Shown: positions 25,920 through 34,390 of the stretch, in pieces
Numbering within the stretch: position 1 is the first letter of the stretch
Layout of the letters: the number at the start of each line of letters is the position of its first letter
DNA from: Cacconaster sp045114175
GTDB lineage: Bacteria > Bacteroidota > Bacteroidia > Bacteroidales > UBA932
Length of the DNA: 64,000 bases
Assembly: GCA_045114175.1 (NCBI GenBank)
Contig: JBGUJZ010000004.1
Location: forward strand, 1 to 64,000
Reading direction: 5' to 3'
The notes under the pieces: model-generated
Seen by the model: only the letters and a program-made list of their open reading frames with translations
The model's database searches: none
Told to the model about the DNA's origin: nothing
Made by a program: the position numbers and the translations under genes

Positions 25920-27572
25920 ATGAACTATAGAAGAATCGTAACCTCCGTACTCGTGCTGCTCGCCGGCACATTCGCCTTCGCCCAAACGCAGGACACCGTC
26001 ACCCACAGACTGAGACCCACTGGGCGGTTGAGCAAGAACCTCGTCATCGACGACCTGCAGCGCCAGATTGACTCGCTCCAGAAGGCTTACGATTCGCTCT
26101 ATGTAGAATATCAGTCCGTCATCCAGCCGGTGAACGTCACCGATACGGAAGACCTCATCACAGACAACGACACCACAACGGTAGAGCTGCCCGACTACAC
26201 GCCGGAAAACATCGACTCGCTGCTGCATGCCTACTATATCCAAATGGACCAGCAGCTTACGAGTTTCGACTTCGAGAGCATGGACCGCGATACGCTGACC
26301 TCCAGCATTCCCGATTCGGTTTACATTGCCCGCCTGAAGAACATCAACTCCTTCATTCCGCTGCAGTTCAACCGCTACGTCAAGAACGACATCATCCACT
26401 ATACGGAGAAGATTCCGAAGGTCACCGCCCGCATCTTGGGTCTGGCACCCTACTACCTGCCGCAGTTTGAGGAGATCTTTGATGAATTCGATATGCCCAA
26501 GGAGCTCAAGGCTATGGCCGTGATTGAATCGGCCCTCAACGCCAAGGCTGTTTCCCGCGCCCGCGCCAAGGGTATGTGGCAGTTCATCTACACCACCGGC
26601 CGTCGCTACGGCCTGAATATCACCTCGTTCGTGGATGAGCGATTCGACCCGGTCACCGCCTGCCGCGCCGCAGCCCAGTACCTGAAGGATTCCTACATGA
26701 TCTTTGGTGACTGGCAGCTGGCCATCGCCTCCTACAACTGCGGAACCGGCAATGTAAACAAGGCCATCCGCCGCAGCGGCGGTAAGACCGACTTCTGGGA
26801 GATTTATCCTTACCTGCCCCGCGAAACCCGCGGTTACATCCCGGCTTTCATCGCGGCCCTCTATGTGTTGCAGTACTACCCGGAGCACGGCATTGTCCCG
26901 GCACAGGTCACCCTGCCCGCCCATATCGACACCATCCACGTGAACAAGATGCTGCACTTCCAGCAGGTGTCCGACAACATCGGCATCTCCATGGAGACGC
27001 TCCGCGAACTCAACCCGCAGTACCTGCACGACATTATCCCCGGAACCGAGCGCCAGTATGTGCTCCGTCTCCCCTATAACTACACCGGTCCGTTCGTAGA
27101 AAAAGAGGCTGCCATCTATTCGTACAAAGACAGCGTCTTCTTCAACGAAACGGCCATCACCAAGATCAAGGAGACCGGCGGCGGAGAGACCGGCGGACGC
27201 ATTGTCCACCGCGTAAAGAAGGGCGAAACCCTGGGCGGCATCGCCTCCCGCTACCACACGAGCGTAGCGAACATCAAACGCTGGAACGGCCTGCGCAGCA
27301 ATACCATCCAGGTGGGTCAGCGCCTCGTCATCTACGGAAAGAATGCGGCGCCCAAGACCACGACCGCCACGGCGAAACCCGCTCCTTCCGGAGGCAACAA
27401 GACCACAACTTCCGGCGAATATGTGACCTACACGGTCCGCAAGGGCGATACCCTCTCGGCAATCGCATCGCGCAACCACGTCTCGCTGGGTACGCTGATG
27501 AACCTCAACGGGCTCAACAAGAACAGCAAGATCTATCCCGGAATGAAACTCCGGATCAGGAAGGCACAATAA
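25920..27572 (+). CDS. mltD: Membrane-bound lytic murein transglycosylase D-like, two LysM domains
   Basis: 550 residues with a signal peptide (MNYRRIVTSVLVLLAGTFAFAQ). The SLT domain spans about 180-320: MAVIESALNAKAVSRARAKGMWQF carries the catalytic Glu, and ASYNCGTGNVNKAIRR and YLPRETRGYIPAF follow. Two LysM peptidoglycan-binding domains lie at the C-terminus (VKKGETLGGIASRYH and VRKGDTLSAIASRNH). It cleaves glycan strands to anhydromuropeptides. It is the last gene of the parAB operon; its 3' end overlaps the convergent gene by 40 bases. Confidence 0.94.
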   Translation: MNYRRIVTSVLVLLAGTFAFAQTQDTVTHRLRPTGRLSKNLVIDDLQRQIDSLQKAYDSLYVEYQSVIQPVNVTDTEDLITDNDTTTVELPDYTPENIDSLLHAYYIQMDQQLTSFDFESMDRDTLTSSIPDSVYIARLKNINSFIPLQFNRYVKNDIIHYTEKIPKVTARILGLAPYYLPQFEEIFDEFDMPKELKAMAVIESALNAKAVSRARAKGMWQFIYTTGRRYGLNITSFVDERFDPVTACRAAAQYLKDSYMIFGDWQLAIASYNCGTGNVNKAIRRSGGKTDFWEIYPYLPRETRGYIPAFIAALYVLQYYPEHGIVPAQVTLPAHIDTIHVNKMLHFQQVSDNIGISMETLRELNPQYLHDIIPGTERQYVLRLPYNYTGPFVEKEAAIYSYKDSVFFNETAITKIKETGGGETGGRIVHRVKKGETLGGIASRYHTSVANIKRWNGLRSNTIQVGQRLVIYGKNAAPKTTTATAKPAPSGGNKTTTSGEYVTYTVRKGDTLSAIASRNHVSLGTLMNLNGLNKNSKIYPGMKLRIRKAQ

Positions 27573-29389
27573 TCATCCGAAAGACGGAACCAGCCTTCCA
27601 GGCTTTTGACAGGGGCATACCTCACCAGCAGGTAGGCCCCTGTTCCTTTTCCGTAGAACTGTCGGACACTATAGCTCTGGGGCAGCCCCTTTTCGTAAAA
27701 ACTGATGCGAGAATCCCAATCTGCCGTGTCATAAAACGTCACGCGCCCTGCCAGTGTGAGGTGACGGTGGAAGGCCGTGAAAGCCGCCTCTGCATAAGCT
27801 GCGCCACCGCCCGGTCCGCCCTGTGCACGGGCTCCCAGCGTCCATTGATCCGATAGCGACCAGCTACCACCCAGCCGTGCCTGCCACTTCCCGGAATTGT
27901 TGCGGAAGAGGAATTGCGCGGATGAGCCATCCACAAAGGCGCCCGTGAGTTCCAGCCGCGCGCGCCAAGCCGATGAAGAACCTTCATAACCAAACCGGGT
28001 CCAGGGATAGTACGAATACTCGCCATGGGCGCGGAGCGTCCAGGCTTTGCTCAGGTAGTAGCGCAGGGAGAGGGTTGCACCCGCCTGATTGGCACAGGCG
28101 CTCAAGGTAGAATAGGCTCCGGCATGCGTGGCAATGTAGGATTTGTCGTAATAGCGCAACAACAGGCTGGCCTCCAGCGCATAGATAGGGCTCCAGAGGG
28201 CTCCTGCCACACAGGCAGGCGCTCCGTGGGCATCCACCGCCGCCTCTCCGAAGAGTCGCCACTCCGTGCTGTGCCAGTAGCCGTCCACCCCCAGGTTGCC
28301 CCACCATCCCTCATACTGCTGATAGCGGTTGTAATTGTGGATGACCCGGCCGTTGGGCTTGTCATAACGATAGGCTGCGGTCGTCAGGCCTATCCGTCCG
28401 TGCGCGAAGTCACGCCCTAGGGAGAGGCCCGCCACCCACTCGTGCATTGCATGACGCTTTGCGCGCTCCGTATCGCTCCGATGCAGGCCATCCGTGGCAA
28501 TCGACGTATAGGCGCCGTCCGCGATTCTGGCATCCACGGCATTGTAGGAGGCCAGCGCCGTCAACCGCCAGGCATCCAGCTTGAGGGTCGCCCCTGCACC
28601 CCGGAAGAAGTTCGATTCGTCCGTAGAGGAATAGAGTTTCAAGCCGCCGGTGTGGCGAAGTACCGAAGCGGGCTCTCCCAGCAGCGCGCCGGCACGAAAG
28701 GCTTTCCAAAGCACCAGTCCCTGTCCGAATCGGGCGGTAAAATCGCCTGCCACCGCCTGCTGCAGCACCGCGCCCCGGGTTCCGCTCCACCCAGCCGAAA
28801 GCGAGATAAAGTCCGGCAAGAAGCCTTTCTGCCAGGATTCACCGGCATCGTGATCCAGCGTTGCGGCAAGCGCCAGATGCGGAGTAGCTCCGCTGTATTT
28901 GCCCGTCAGAGAAGGTGCCTTCTCCCCTCGCTTCCAGCGGGTTCGCAACAACGTACTGTGCCGCCAGAGATGCTCGGAAGAGGGCGCCCCGGGGAGTTGT
29001 TCGCTCCCAAATCGGAAGAACTGCGCGCAAAGTGTCGCCTTCTCCTGCGTGAAACCATCTACGGTGGCCAGTTCCCCGGCCGAGAGAATGTCGCCGAACT
29101 CCTTGCGGTGATCTATGATACTCTCAATCTGGAACAGGGTCAGCAGCCCCGTCTCCTCCAACGCTTCGCGCGAGAGGCTGTTGATGTCCGGGCGCCGCCG
29201 CGCCAGCGATTCATAGCGGGCAAGCAGCGCCTCCTGCGCCGAAGGATCATCGGCCAGTTGTTCTACCAGGGCCGTCAATTCGGCCGGAAGTGTTTGGGCG
29301 TCAGCGCGCCTGTCAAAAGCGGATAAAAAAAAGATTGTCGCGAGGCTGACAATCTCCAGGGCTATCCTCCCTACGATCTTACTCCTCAT
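27533..29389 (-). CDS. Helix-hairpin-helix protein with outer-membrane beta-barrel-like C-terminus
   Basis: 618 residues from MRSKIVGRIA, with a signal peptide ending ADAQ. The first about 120 residues hold HhH elements (INSLSREALEETGLLTLFQIESIIDHRKEFGDILSAGELATVDGF). The rest alternates aromatic beta strands like a porin (SLRYYLSKAWTLRAHGEYSYY, ARLGGSWSLSDQWTLGARAQ). This HhH-plus-barrel architecture occurs across Bacteroidota without an assigned role. A near-consensus CATATTTG lies just upstream of the ATG. The last codons lie antisense to the LysM end of mltD. Confidence 0.75.
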   Translation of the reverse strand: MRSKIVGRIALEIVSLATIFFLSAFDRRADAQTLPAELTALVEQLADDPSAQEALLARYESLARRRPDINSLSREALEETGLLTLFQIESIIDHRKEFGDILSAGELATVDGFTQEKATLCAQFFRFGSEQLPGAPSSEHLWRHSTLLRTRWKRGEKAPSLTGKYSGATPHLALAATLDHDAGESWQKGFLPDFISLSAGWSGTRGAVLQQAVAGDFTARFGQGLVLWKAFRAGALLGEPASVLRHTGGLKLYSSTDESNFFRGAGATLKLDAWRLTALASYNAVDARIADGAYTSIATDGLHRSDTERAKRHAMHEWVAGLSLGRDFAHGRIGLTTAAYRYDKPNGRVIHNYNRYQQYEGWWGNLGVDGYWHSTEWRLFGEAAVDAHGAPACVAGALWSPIYALEASLLLRYYDKSYIATHAGAYSTLSACANQAGATLSLRYYLSKAWTLRAHGEYSYYPWTRFGYEGSSSAWRARLELTGAFVDGSSAQFLFRNNSGKWQARLGGSWSLSDQWTLGARAQGGPGGGAAYAEAAFTAFHRHLTLAGRVTFYDTADWDSRISFYEKGLPQSYSVRQFYGKGTGAYLLVRYAPVKSLEGWFRLSDDYCAFLIRSFIPG

Positions 29390-29433
29390 AGCAAATATGT
29401 CTTGAAAAATAATTATCGTTCGAAGATAATGAT

Positions 29434-29441
29434 TAAATTTG
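29434..29441 (+). promoter_or_regulatory. -7 promoter box for the hpt operon
   Basis: TAAATTTG, 24 bases before the hpt ATG. Confidence 0.7.
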
Positions 29442-29465
29442 TATCCATAATCAATAATTTCTGGT

Positions 29466-30008
29466 ATGGCTAAAATCAAACTTCAGAACAGGACTTTCGT
29501 TCCGTACATCAGCAACGAAGAGATTGAAAAGGCGATTGACCGCGTTGCCGAAAAGGTGAATGCAGACTACAAGGGCTGCACCGATGTTCCTATCATCCTC
29601 TGCGTCCTCAACGGTTCCATTATCTTTACGGCAGAACTTCTCAAGCGACTCACCTTCAACTGTGAGTTGGCCACCATCCGCCTCTCCTCCTATCAGGGAA
29701 CGGAAACCACCGGCGTTACCCGCAAAGTGCTGGGCCTAACCGTTAGCCTTAAAGGCCGCCGCGTGATCGTGGTAGAAGATATCGTGGACACGGGCCATAC
29801 CATCACCGACCTCACCCGCATTCTGGCAGAAGCCGGTGCTTCCGACGTCAAGGTCTGCACGATGCTTTTCAAGCCGGCCATCTTCAAGAGCACCATCAAG
29901 CTCGACTATGTGGCCATGGAGATCGAGCCCAAGTTCATCGTCGGATTCGGTCTGGACTTCAACGAGCTCGGCCGTAACCTCAAGGATATCTACATTCTGG
30001 ACGAATAG
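29466..30008 (+). CDS. hpt: Hypoxanthine phosphoribosyltransferase
   Basis: 180 residues. The PRPP-binding motif VIVVEDIVDTGHT is at about residues 98-110 and VLNGSIIFTAELL near 50. It salvages hypoxanthine and guanine to IMP and GMP. First gene of a five-gene operon with adk, obgE, a PAP2 phosphatase and lplA; guaA, also in purine metabolism, is nearby but separate. Confidence 0.94.
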   Translation: MAKIKLQNRTFVPYISNEEIEKAIDRVAEKVNADYKGCTDVPIILCVLNGSIIFTAELLKRLTFNCELATIRLSSYQGTETTGVTRKVLGLTVSLKGRRVIVVEDIVDTGHTITDLTRILAEAGASDVKVCTMLFKPAIFKSTIKLDYVAMEIEPKFIVGFGLDFNELGRNLKDIYILDE

Positions 30009-30014
30009 TCAATC

Positions 30015-30581
30015 ATGAAGCATTTCATTCTGTTCGGCCCTCCGGGCGCCGGTAAGGGCACCCAGGCCGCACTGATGGTTGAGAAGTACAATCTTCTCCA
30101 TATCTCCACGGGCGATCTGCTCCGTCGCGAGATCAAAGCCGGCACGGAGTTGGGCCGCCAGGCCGCCGCGCTGATTGAAAAGGGCAACCTGGTTCCCGAC
30201 GAAGTCGTGGAAGGGATGATTGCCAGCGAATTGGCCGCCCATCCGCATGTCAAGGGCTTTATCTACGACGGATTTCCGCGCACCGTGGCGCAAGCCGAAG
30301 TGTTGGACAAACTGCTGGCCGACCGCGGCGAGAAGGTGACCGGAGTCATCTCCGTGATTATCGACGACGAGATGGTCAAGGAGCGCATCAAACACCGCGC
30401 CCATCTGGAAGACCGCAAGGACGACATGGATGACGAAATCGTCGCCACCCGCATCAAGAACTACCACGCCAAGACGGAGCCGGTCATCGGCTTCTATAAG
30501 GCGCAGGGCAAATACCACGAAATTGACGGTGTGGGTCCCATCGACACCATTTTCCACCGCATCTGCGAGGTGATAGGCTAA
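30015..30581 (+). CDS. adk: Adenylate kinase
   Basis: 188 residues. P-loop GPPGAGKGTQA at residue 7, AMP-binding STGDLLRREIKAGTELG, GFPRTVAQAE (about 88), and a short LID without the zinc-binding cysteines. Interconverts ATP, ADP and AMP. Six bases after hpt. Confidence 0.96.
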   Translation: MKHFILFGPPGAGKGTQAALMVEKYNLLHISTGDLLRREIKAGTELGRQAAALIEKGNLVPDEVVEGMIASELAAHPHVKGFIYDGFPRTVAQAEVLDKLLADRGEKVTGVISVIIDDEMVKERIKHRAHLEDRKDDMDDEIVATRIKNYHAKTEPVIGFYKAQGKYHEIDGVGPIDTIFHRICEVIG

Positions 30582-30590
30582 CACAACCCC

Positions 30591-31598
30591 ATGGCGGATA
30601 GCAACTTCATAGATCACGTACGCATCTACTGCAAAGCCGGAAACGGCGGCAAGGGATCGATGCACCTCCACCGGGCCAAGTACGTGCCCAAGGGTGGACC
30701 CGACGGCGGCGACGGCGGCCGGGGCGGTCATATCATCCTGCGCGGCAACAAGCAGATGTGGACGCTGATTCACCTGCGCTACCGCAAAAACATCCGCGCC
30801 GAGGACGGCGGGGACGGCAGCGGCCAGCTCAAGACCGGCAAAGAGGGTGACGATATCATCCTTGAAGTGCCTCTGGGAACCGTAGCCCGCGACGGAGAGA
30901 CCAACGAGATTCTATTCGAGATCATGGAGGATGGTGAGCAGCGCATCCTGGCCAAAGGCGGCCGGGGCGGTCTGGGCAACAACAACTTCAAGAGCGCTAC
31001 CAACCAGACACCGCGCTATGCCCAGCCGGGCGAACCGGGCGTGGAAGGGCTCTTCATCCTGGAGTTGAAAATCCTCGCCGACGTAGGCCTGGTGGGCTTC
31101 CCGAACGCAGGCAAATCCACCCTGCTTTCGGTGGTTTCAGCCGCCAAACCCAAGATTGCCAACTACGCCTTTACCACGATGGAGCCGAACCTGGGCATCG
31201 TCAATTATTACGACGACAAGTCGTTCGTGATGGCTGACATTCCGGGCATCATCGAAGGGGCGCACGAAGGCAAGGGACTGGGGCTCCGCTTCTTGCGCCA
31301 CATTGAGCGCAACGCGATGCTGCTCTTCATGATCCCTGCGGACAGCAAAGATATCAGCGCCGAATACAAGATTCTGCTGAACGAGCTCAAGCAATATAAC
31401 CCGGAACTGCTGGACAAGCAGCGCATGATTGCCGTCACCAAGTCGGACATGCTGGACGACGAACTCAAGGCCGAGATTCGCCGTCACATGCCGCGCAAGG
31501 TGCCCTACCTCTTTATCTGCTCGCTCACGGGCGAAGGCATACCTCAACTGAAAGATCTGCTCTGGCGTACCCTCAACCGTGATGAATCCGCTGATTGA
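30591..31598 (+). CDS. obgE: Obg/CgtA ribosome-associated GTPase
   Basis: 335 residues. The Gly-rich Obg fold is N-terminal (GPDGGDGGRGGHIIL, GRGGLGNNNFKSATNQTPRYAQPGEPG). The G domain has GFPNAGKSTLL, DIPGIIEGA and TKSD. No C-terminal OCT domain, as usual in this phylum. Acts in 50S assembly and binds ppGpp in other bacteria. The stop overlaps the next start. Confidence 0.96.
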   Translation: MADSNFIDHVRIYCKAGNGGKGSMHLHRAKYVPKGGPDGGDGGRGGHIILRGNKQMWTLIHLRYRKNIRAEDGGDGSGQLKTGKEGDDIILEVPLGTVARDGETNEILFEIMEDGEQRILAKGGRGGLGNNNFKSATNQTPRYAQPGEPGVEGLFILELKILADVGLVGFPNAGKSTLLSVVSAAKPKIANYAFTTMEPNLGIVNYYDDKSFVMADIPGIIEGAHEGKGLGLRFLRHIERNAMLLFMIPADSKDISAEYKILLNELKQYNPELLDKQRMIAVTKSDMLDDELKAEIRRHMPRKVPYLFICSLTGEGIPQLKDLLWRTLNRDESAD

Positions 31599-32154
31599 GT
31601 TTGATCAAACCCTCTCGCTTGCGCTTAACGGCGCGCATGCGGCTTGGCTGGATCCGGTGATGCTTTTCTTTTCGCGGGTCTATGTCTGGCTACCGCTCTA
31701 CTTGGCTACGCTGGCGCTTTTATTCTTTCGTCTCCCCTGGCGCAAGGCACTGATTGGCAGCCTGATGCTGATAGCCGCCTTCGCCTTTACCGATATCTTC
31801 ACCCACTGGCTCAAGGAGCACGTTTTCCTCCGCCTCCGCCCCTGCGAAGATCCTTCGCTGGCCGGCCTTGTCCGCTTGCTGGAATCCCACGGCAGCCGCT
31901 ACGGATTCCCTTCTGGCCACGCCGCCAACACCTTTGGATTTGCACTGGCCAGCGCCTGGCTGCTGAAACGGAAATGGTGGACTATCCCCCTTTTCTGCTG
32001 GGCGGCCATCGTCTCCTACAGCCGCATCTATGTGGGAAAGCATTATCTCGGGGACGTACTGGGCGGTGCGACCTTCGGCCTGCTGGTCGGCGGCCTTGCC
32101 ATCCTGCTGATGCATATCCTATTTAAAGTTATAGACAAACGATGCGCTGCCTGA
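31582..32154 (+). CDS. PAP2-family membrane phosphatase
   Basis: 190 residues with five or six membrane helices. The three phosphatase motifs are KEHVFLRLRP (about 77), YGFPSGHAAN (about 107) and SRIYVGKHYLGDVLGG (about 153). Substrate is probably undecaprenyl pyrophosphate or a phosphatidyl lipid. The ATG lies 17 bases inside obgE and the 3' end overlaps lplA by 13 bases, showing tight coupling. Confidence 0.9.
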   Translation: MNPLIEFDQTLSLALNGAHAAWLDPVMLFFSRVYVWLPLYLATLALLFFRLPWRKALIGSLMLIAAFAFTDIFTHWLKEHVFLRLRPCEDPSLAGLVRLLESHGSRYGFPSGHAANTFGFALASAWLLKRKWWTIPLFCWAAIVSYSRIYVGKHYLGDVLGGATFGLLVGGLAILLMHILFKVIDKRCAA

Positions 32155-33119
32155 TTGACACCTCCACTGATCCTTATTGGAATCTGGCGGCTGAAGAGCA
32201 CCTGCTCAAGGCCTGGGATGCCCCGGTCTTCCGCCTTTGGCGCAATGCACCGGCGGTGATTGTGGGGCGCAACCAGAATGCACACGCGGAGATCAACCGT
32301 CCTTATGTGGAGGAACACGGGATTGCCGTGGTTCGCCGGCTCAGCGGCGGCGGCGCCGTTTTCCACGATCTGGGCAACGTCAACTTCACCTTTATTGACC
32401 GCGTGGGATCCGAGCGCGACAGTCACGATATGTTCCGCCGCTTCACGGCCCCCATTCTGGAGGCGTTGAAGCAGCTTGACGTGGAGGCGCGACTGGAAGG
32501 GCGCAACGATTTGACCATCGACGGTGCCAAATTCTCCGGCAATGCCATGTGCATTGAAGGCGGCCGGGTATTGATGCACGGCACGCTGCTTTTCAGCGCT
32601 TCCTTTGCCGACCTTTCGCAATCGCTGCTGCCGCGCAAGGAGAAATATGAGGGACGCAGCGTGCAATCCGTTCGCAGCCGCGTGACCAACATTGCCAGCC
32701 ACCTGCCCAAGCCCATGGAGGTCACGGAGTTCATGGACTTTATGGCTGAGACGGTTGGCCGCACAGGCACCCCCTGGACATATAGTGCAGAAGATCTGCA
32801 GGCCATTAATCAACTGGCTGATACGAAATACCGCACCGAAGCGTGGAACTTTGGCCAGTCGCCGGCCTTCTCCTTCAATGCCTGCCGCAAGTTCCCGGGC
32901 GGGTTGCTGGAGGCATCGCTCGATGTACGGGGCGGCGTGATTCGTGATATCGATGTCCGCGGAGATTACTTCTTCCGCGAACCGACGAGTGCTTTCTGCG
33001 CGGCACTGCGCGGATGCCCCTATACAAAAGAGGCGGTCACCGCCGCACTGGGGGCGATGACCGTCGATGACTTTTTCTGCGGCGTCAGCGGCGAGGAGCT
33101 GCTGTCGCTGCTCTTCTGA
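32142..33119 (+). CDS. lplA: Lipoate-protein ligase A
   Basis: 325 residues. The lipoate-binding motif VVRRLSGGGAVFHDLGNVNFTFI (about 65-87) and the catalytic-Lys motif DGAKFSGNAM (about 127) are intact; the accessory C-terminal domain is present. Attaches salvaged lipoate to dehydrogenase complexes or GcvH. Last gene of the hpt operon; its stop directly abuts the convergent hpf stop. Confidence 0.93.
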   Translation: MRCLIDTSTDPYWNLAAEEHLLKAWDAPVFRLWRNAPAVIVGRNQNAHAEINRPYVEEHGIAVVRRLSGGGAVFHDLGNVNFTFIDRVGSERDSHDMFRRFTAPILEALKQLDVEARLEGRNDLTIDGAKFSGNAMCIEGGRVLMHGTLLFSASFADLSQSLLPRKEKYEGRSVQSVRSRVTNIASHLPKPMEVTEFMDFMAETVGRTGTPWTYSAEDLQAINQLADTKYRTEAWNFGQSPAFSFNACRKFPGGLLEASLDVRGGVIRDIDVRGDYFFREPTSAFCAALRGCPYTKEAVTAALGAMTVDDFFCGVSGEELLSLLF

Positions 33120-33413
33120 TTACTGGAATCGTTTCTCCTTGGCCTGGACCAGCATGTCCTTGAGGGTCTTGGTGCAGTCCACAATCGCGGACTCGAAGGT
33201 TTCTGACTTGCGTTCTACAACCATGTCTTCTGCGCCCGGGACAATCACGCGAATCTTCACGTTTTTGTTCTGCGGGTCGTGCAGCAGGGAGAGGTTCACC
33301 TCCATGAGCGCCGCTTCGTCGTAGAATTTCTCCAGCTTGGAGAGTTTCTTGTTGGCGAAATCGATCAGTTTCTGATCGGCGTCGAACTTGATGGATTGAA
33401 TCTGGATTTCCAT
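33120..33413 (-). CDS. hpf: Ribosome hibernation promoting factor (HPF/RaiA family, short form)
   Basis: 97 residues, matching the short Hpf/YfiA fold: MEIQIQSIKFDADQKLIDFANKKLSKLEKFYDEA with strands containing RIVIVPGA-type residues. It binds the 30S decoding region in stationary phase. Encoded two bases after the recombinase gene, an arrangement often seen in Bacteroidales. Confidence 0.93.
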   Translation of the reverse strand: MEIQIQSIKFDADQKLIDFANKKLSKLEKFYDEAALMEVNLSLLHDPQNKNVKIRVIVPGAEDMVVERKSETFESAIVDCTKTLKDMLVQAKEKRFQ

Positions 33414-33415
33414 AA

Positions 33416-34351
33416 TTACCTCCTGTTTTTTGCTCTTGGGTGAGCGGTTAAATATGTCTCTTTCAACTGTTCGAACGAGTTGTGCGTATAAACCTGGGTG
33501 GCGGCCAGCGAGGAGTGTCCGAGTATCTCCTTGATGCTGTTCAGGTCCGCTCCGCGGTTCAGCAGGTGGGTGGCCAGCGAATGCCGCAGCACGTGCGGCG
33601 ACTTGCGCCCCGTGAATCCCTCCAGTCCCGAAAGCTCCTTCTTCACCAAGTTGTTGACGAAAGCCGGATAGAGCGGCTTGTCGTGCGGTGTCAGGAAGAA
33701 GTACCCTTCAGGATTGTCAGGATGCTCCTGCTCATTTCTCTTCAAATATACATCAATTTCCTGACAAATCAAAGAGGGAACCGGAATTTCCCGGGGTTTA
33801 TCTCCTTTACCGATGACCCTAAATACGCGACGCTGCGGATCAAAGTCCTTGATTTTAAGATTGCAGAGTTCGGCGCGACGCATTCCGGTACTATAGAGCA
33901 CCAGCAAGATTGTCCGGTTGAACAACGGCTCAAAATCCTCGCTTTCCAGGCAACGCTTCTGGGAGAGTTCAAAGTATTTGGCTACGTCATGCTCAGCATA
34001 GAACTGGGGCAGGCGTTTCTCCTGTTTGGGACGCGGTACCTTCTTGATGGGGTTGGCGGTCAGCATGCCGCGCTGCATCAGATAGTGACACCAAGTGCTA
34101 AGGGCGGAGAGATGCTGGTTGACAGTGCGTGCCGAAAGGCCGTGTTGATCCATTGATGCGGAGATATAACTCCGGATCATCCGAGGCTCAAGGGCTTTAG
34201 TCACCTGGTTGTCAGAGAGATCATCGAAAGCTGTTTCAGGCATCACATAGCCGTAATAGCCCAAGGCCGCCTCCCGGTAGAGAGTGGTCGTTCGGGGAGA
34301 ATAGCGCCGCTGCACCCGCAAATAATCGATGAACTCGTCAAAAAGTTGCAT
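33416..34351 (-). CDS. Tyrosine recombinase, XerC/XerD-like
   Basis: 311 residues from MQLFDEFIDYL; the promoter box just upstream excludes the longer frame. The N-terminal SAM-like core-binding domain is followed by the catalytic residues: Arg in STGMRRAELCNL, Lys in GKGDKPREIP, HVLRHSLATHLL (HxxR), LGHSS (His) and Tyr in ATQVYTHNS. It is full length and flanked by housekeeping genes, so a chromosome-dimer resolvase working with FtsK at dif is more likely than a mobile-element integrase. Confidence 0.9.
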   Translation of the reverse strand: MQLFDEFIDYLRVQRRYSPRTTTLYREAALGYYGYVMPETAFDDLSDNQVTKALEPRMIRSYISASMDQHGLSARTVNQHLSALSTWCHYLMQRGMLTANPIKKVPRPKQEKRLPQFYAEHDVAKYFELSQKRCLESEDFEPLFNRTILLVLYSTGMRRAELCNLKIKDFDPQRRVFRVIGKGDKPREIPVPSLICQEIDVYLKRNEQEHPDNPEGYFFLTPHDKPLYPAFVNNLVKKELSGLEGFTGRKSPHVLRHSLATHLLNRGADLNSIKEILGHSSLAATQVYTHNSFEQLKETYLTAHPRAKNRR

Positions 34352-34358
34352 TTCTTTA

Positions 34359-34366
34359 CAAAGATA
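34359..34366 (-). promoter_or_regulatory. -7 promoter box for the xer-hpf operon
   Basis: TATCTTTG on the minus strand, seven bases before the recombinase ATG. Confidence 0.72.
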
Positions 34367-34379
34367 CGAAAGGCTTTTG

Positions 34380-34387
34380 TATTTTTG
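34380..34387 (+). promoter_or_regulatory. -7 promoter box for guaA, leaderless
   Basis: TATTTTTG ends three bases before the guaA ATG at 34391. Confidence 0.68.
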
Positions 34388-34390
34388 TGT

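Noticed and set aside
25662..27569. A 635-codon open frame antisense to mltD
   Set aside because: Shadow of the transglycosylase/LysM gene, whose motifs are certain.
33416..34351. Tyrosine recombinase considered as the integrase of a mobile element
   Set aside because: It is full length, sits among housekeeping genes (hpf, guaA, rpsU), and no element ends or cargo genes flank it. Xer-type function is more likely.
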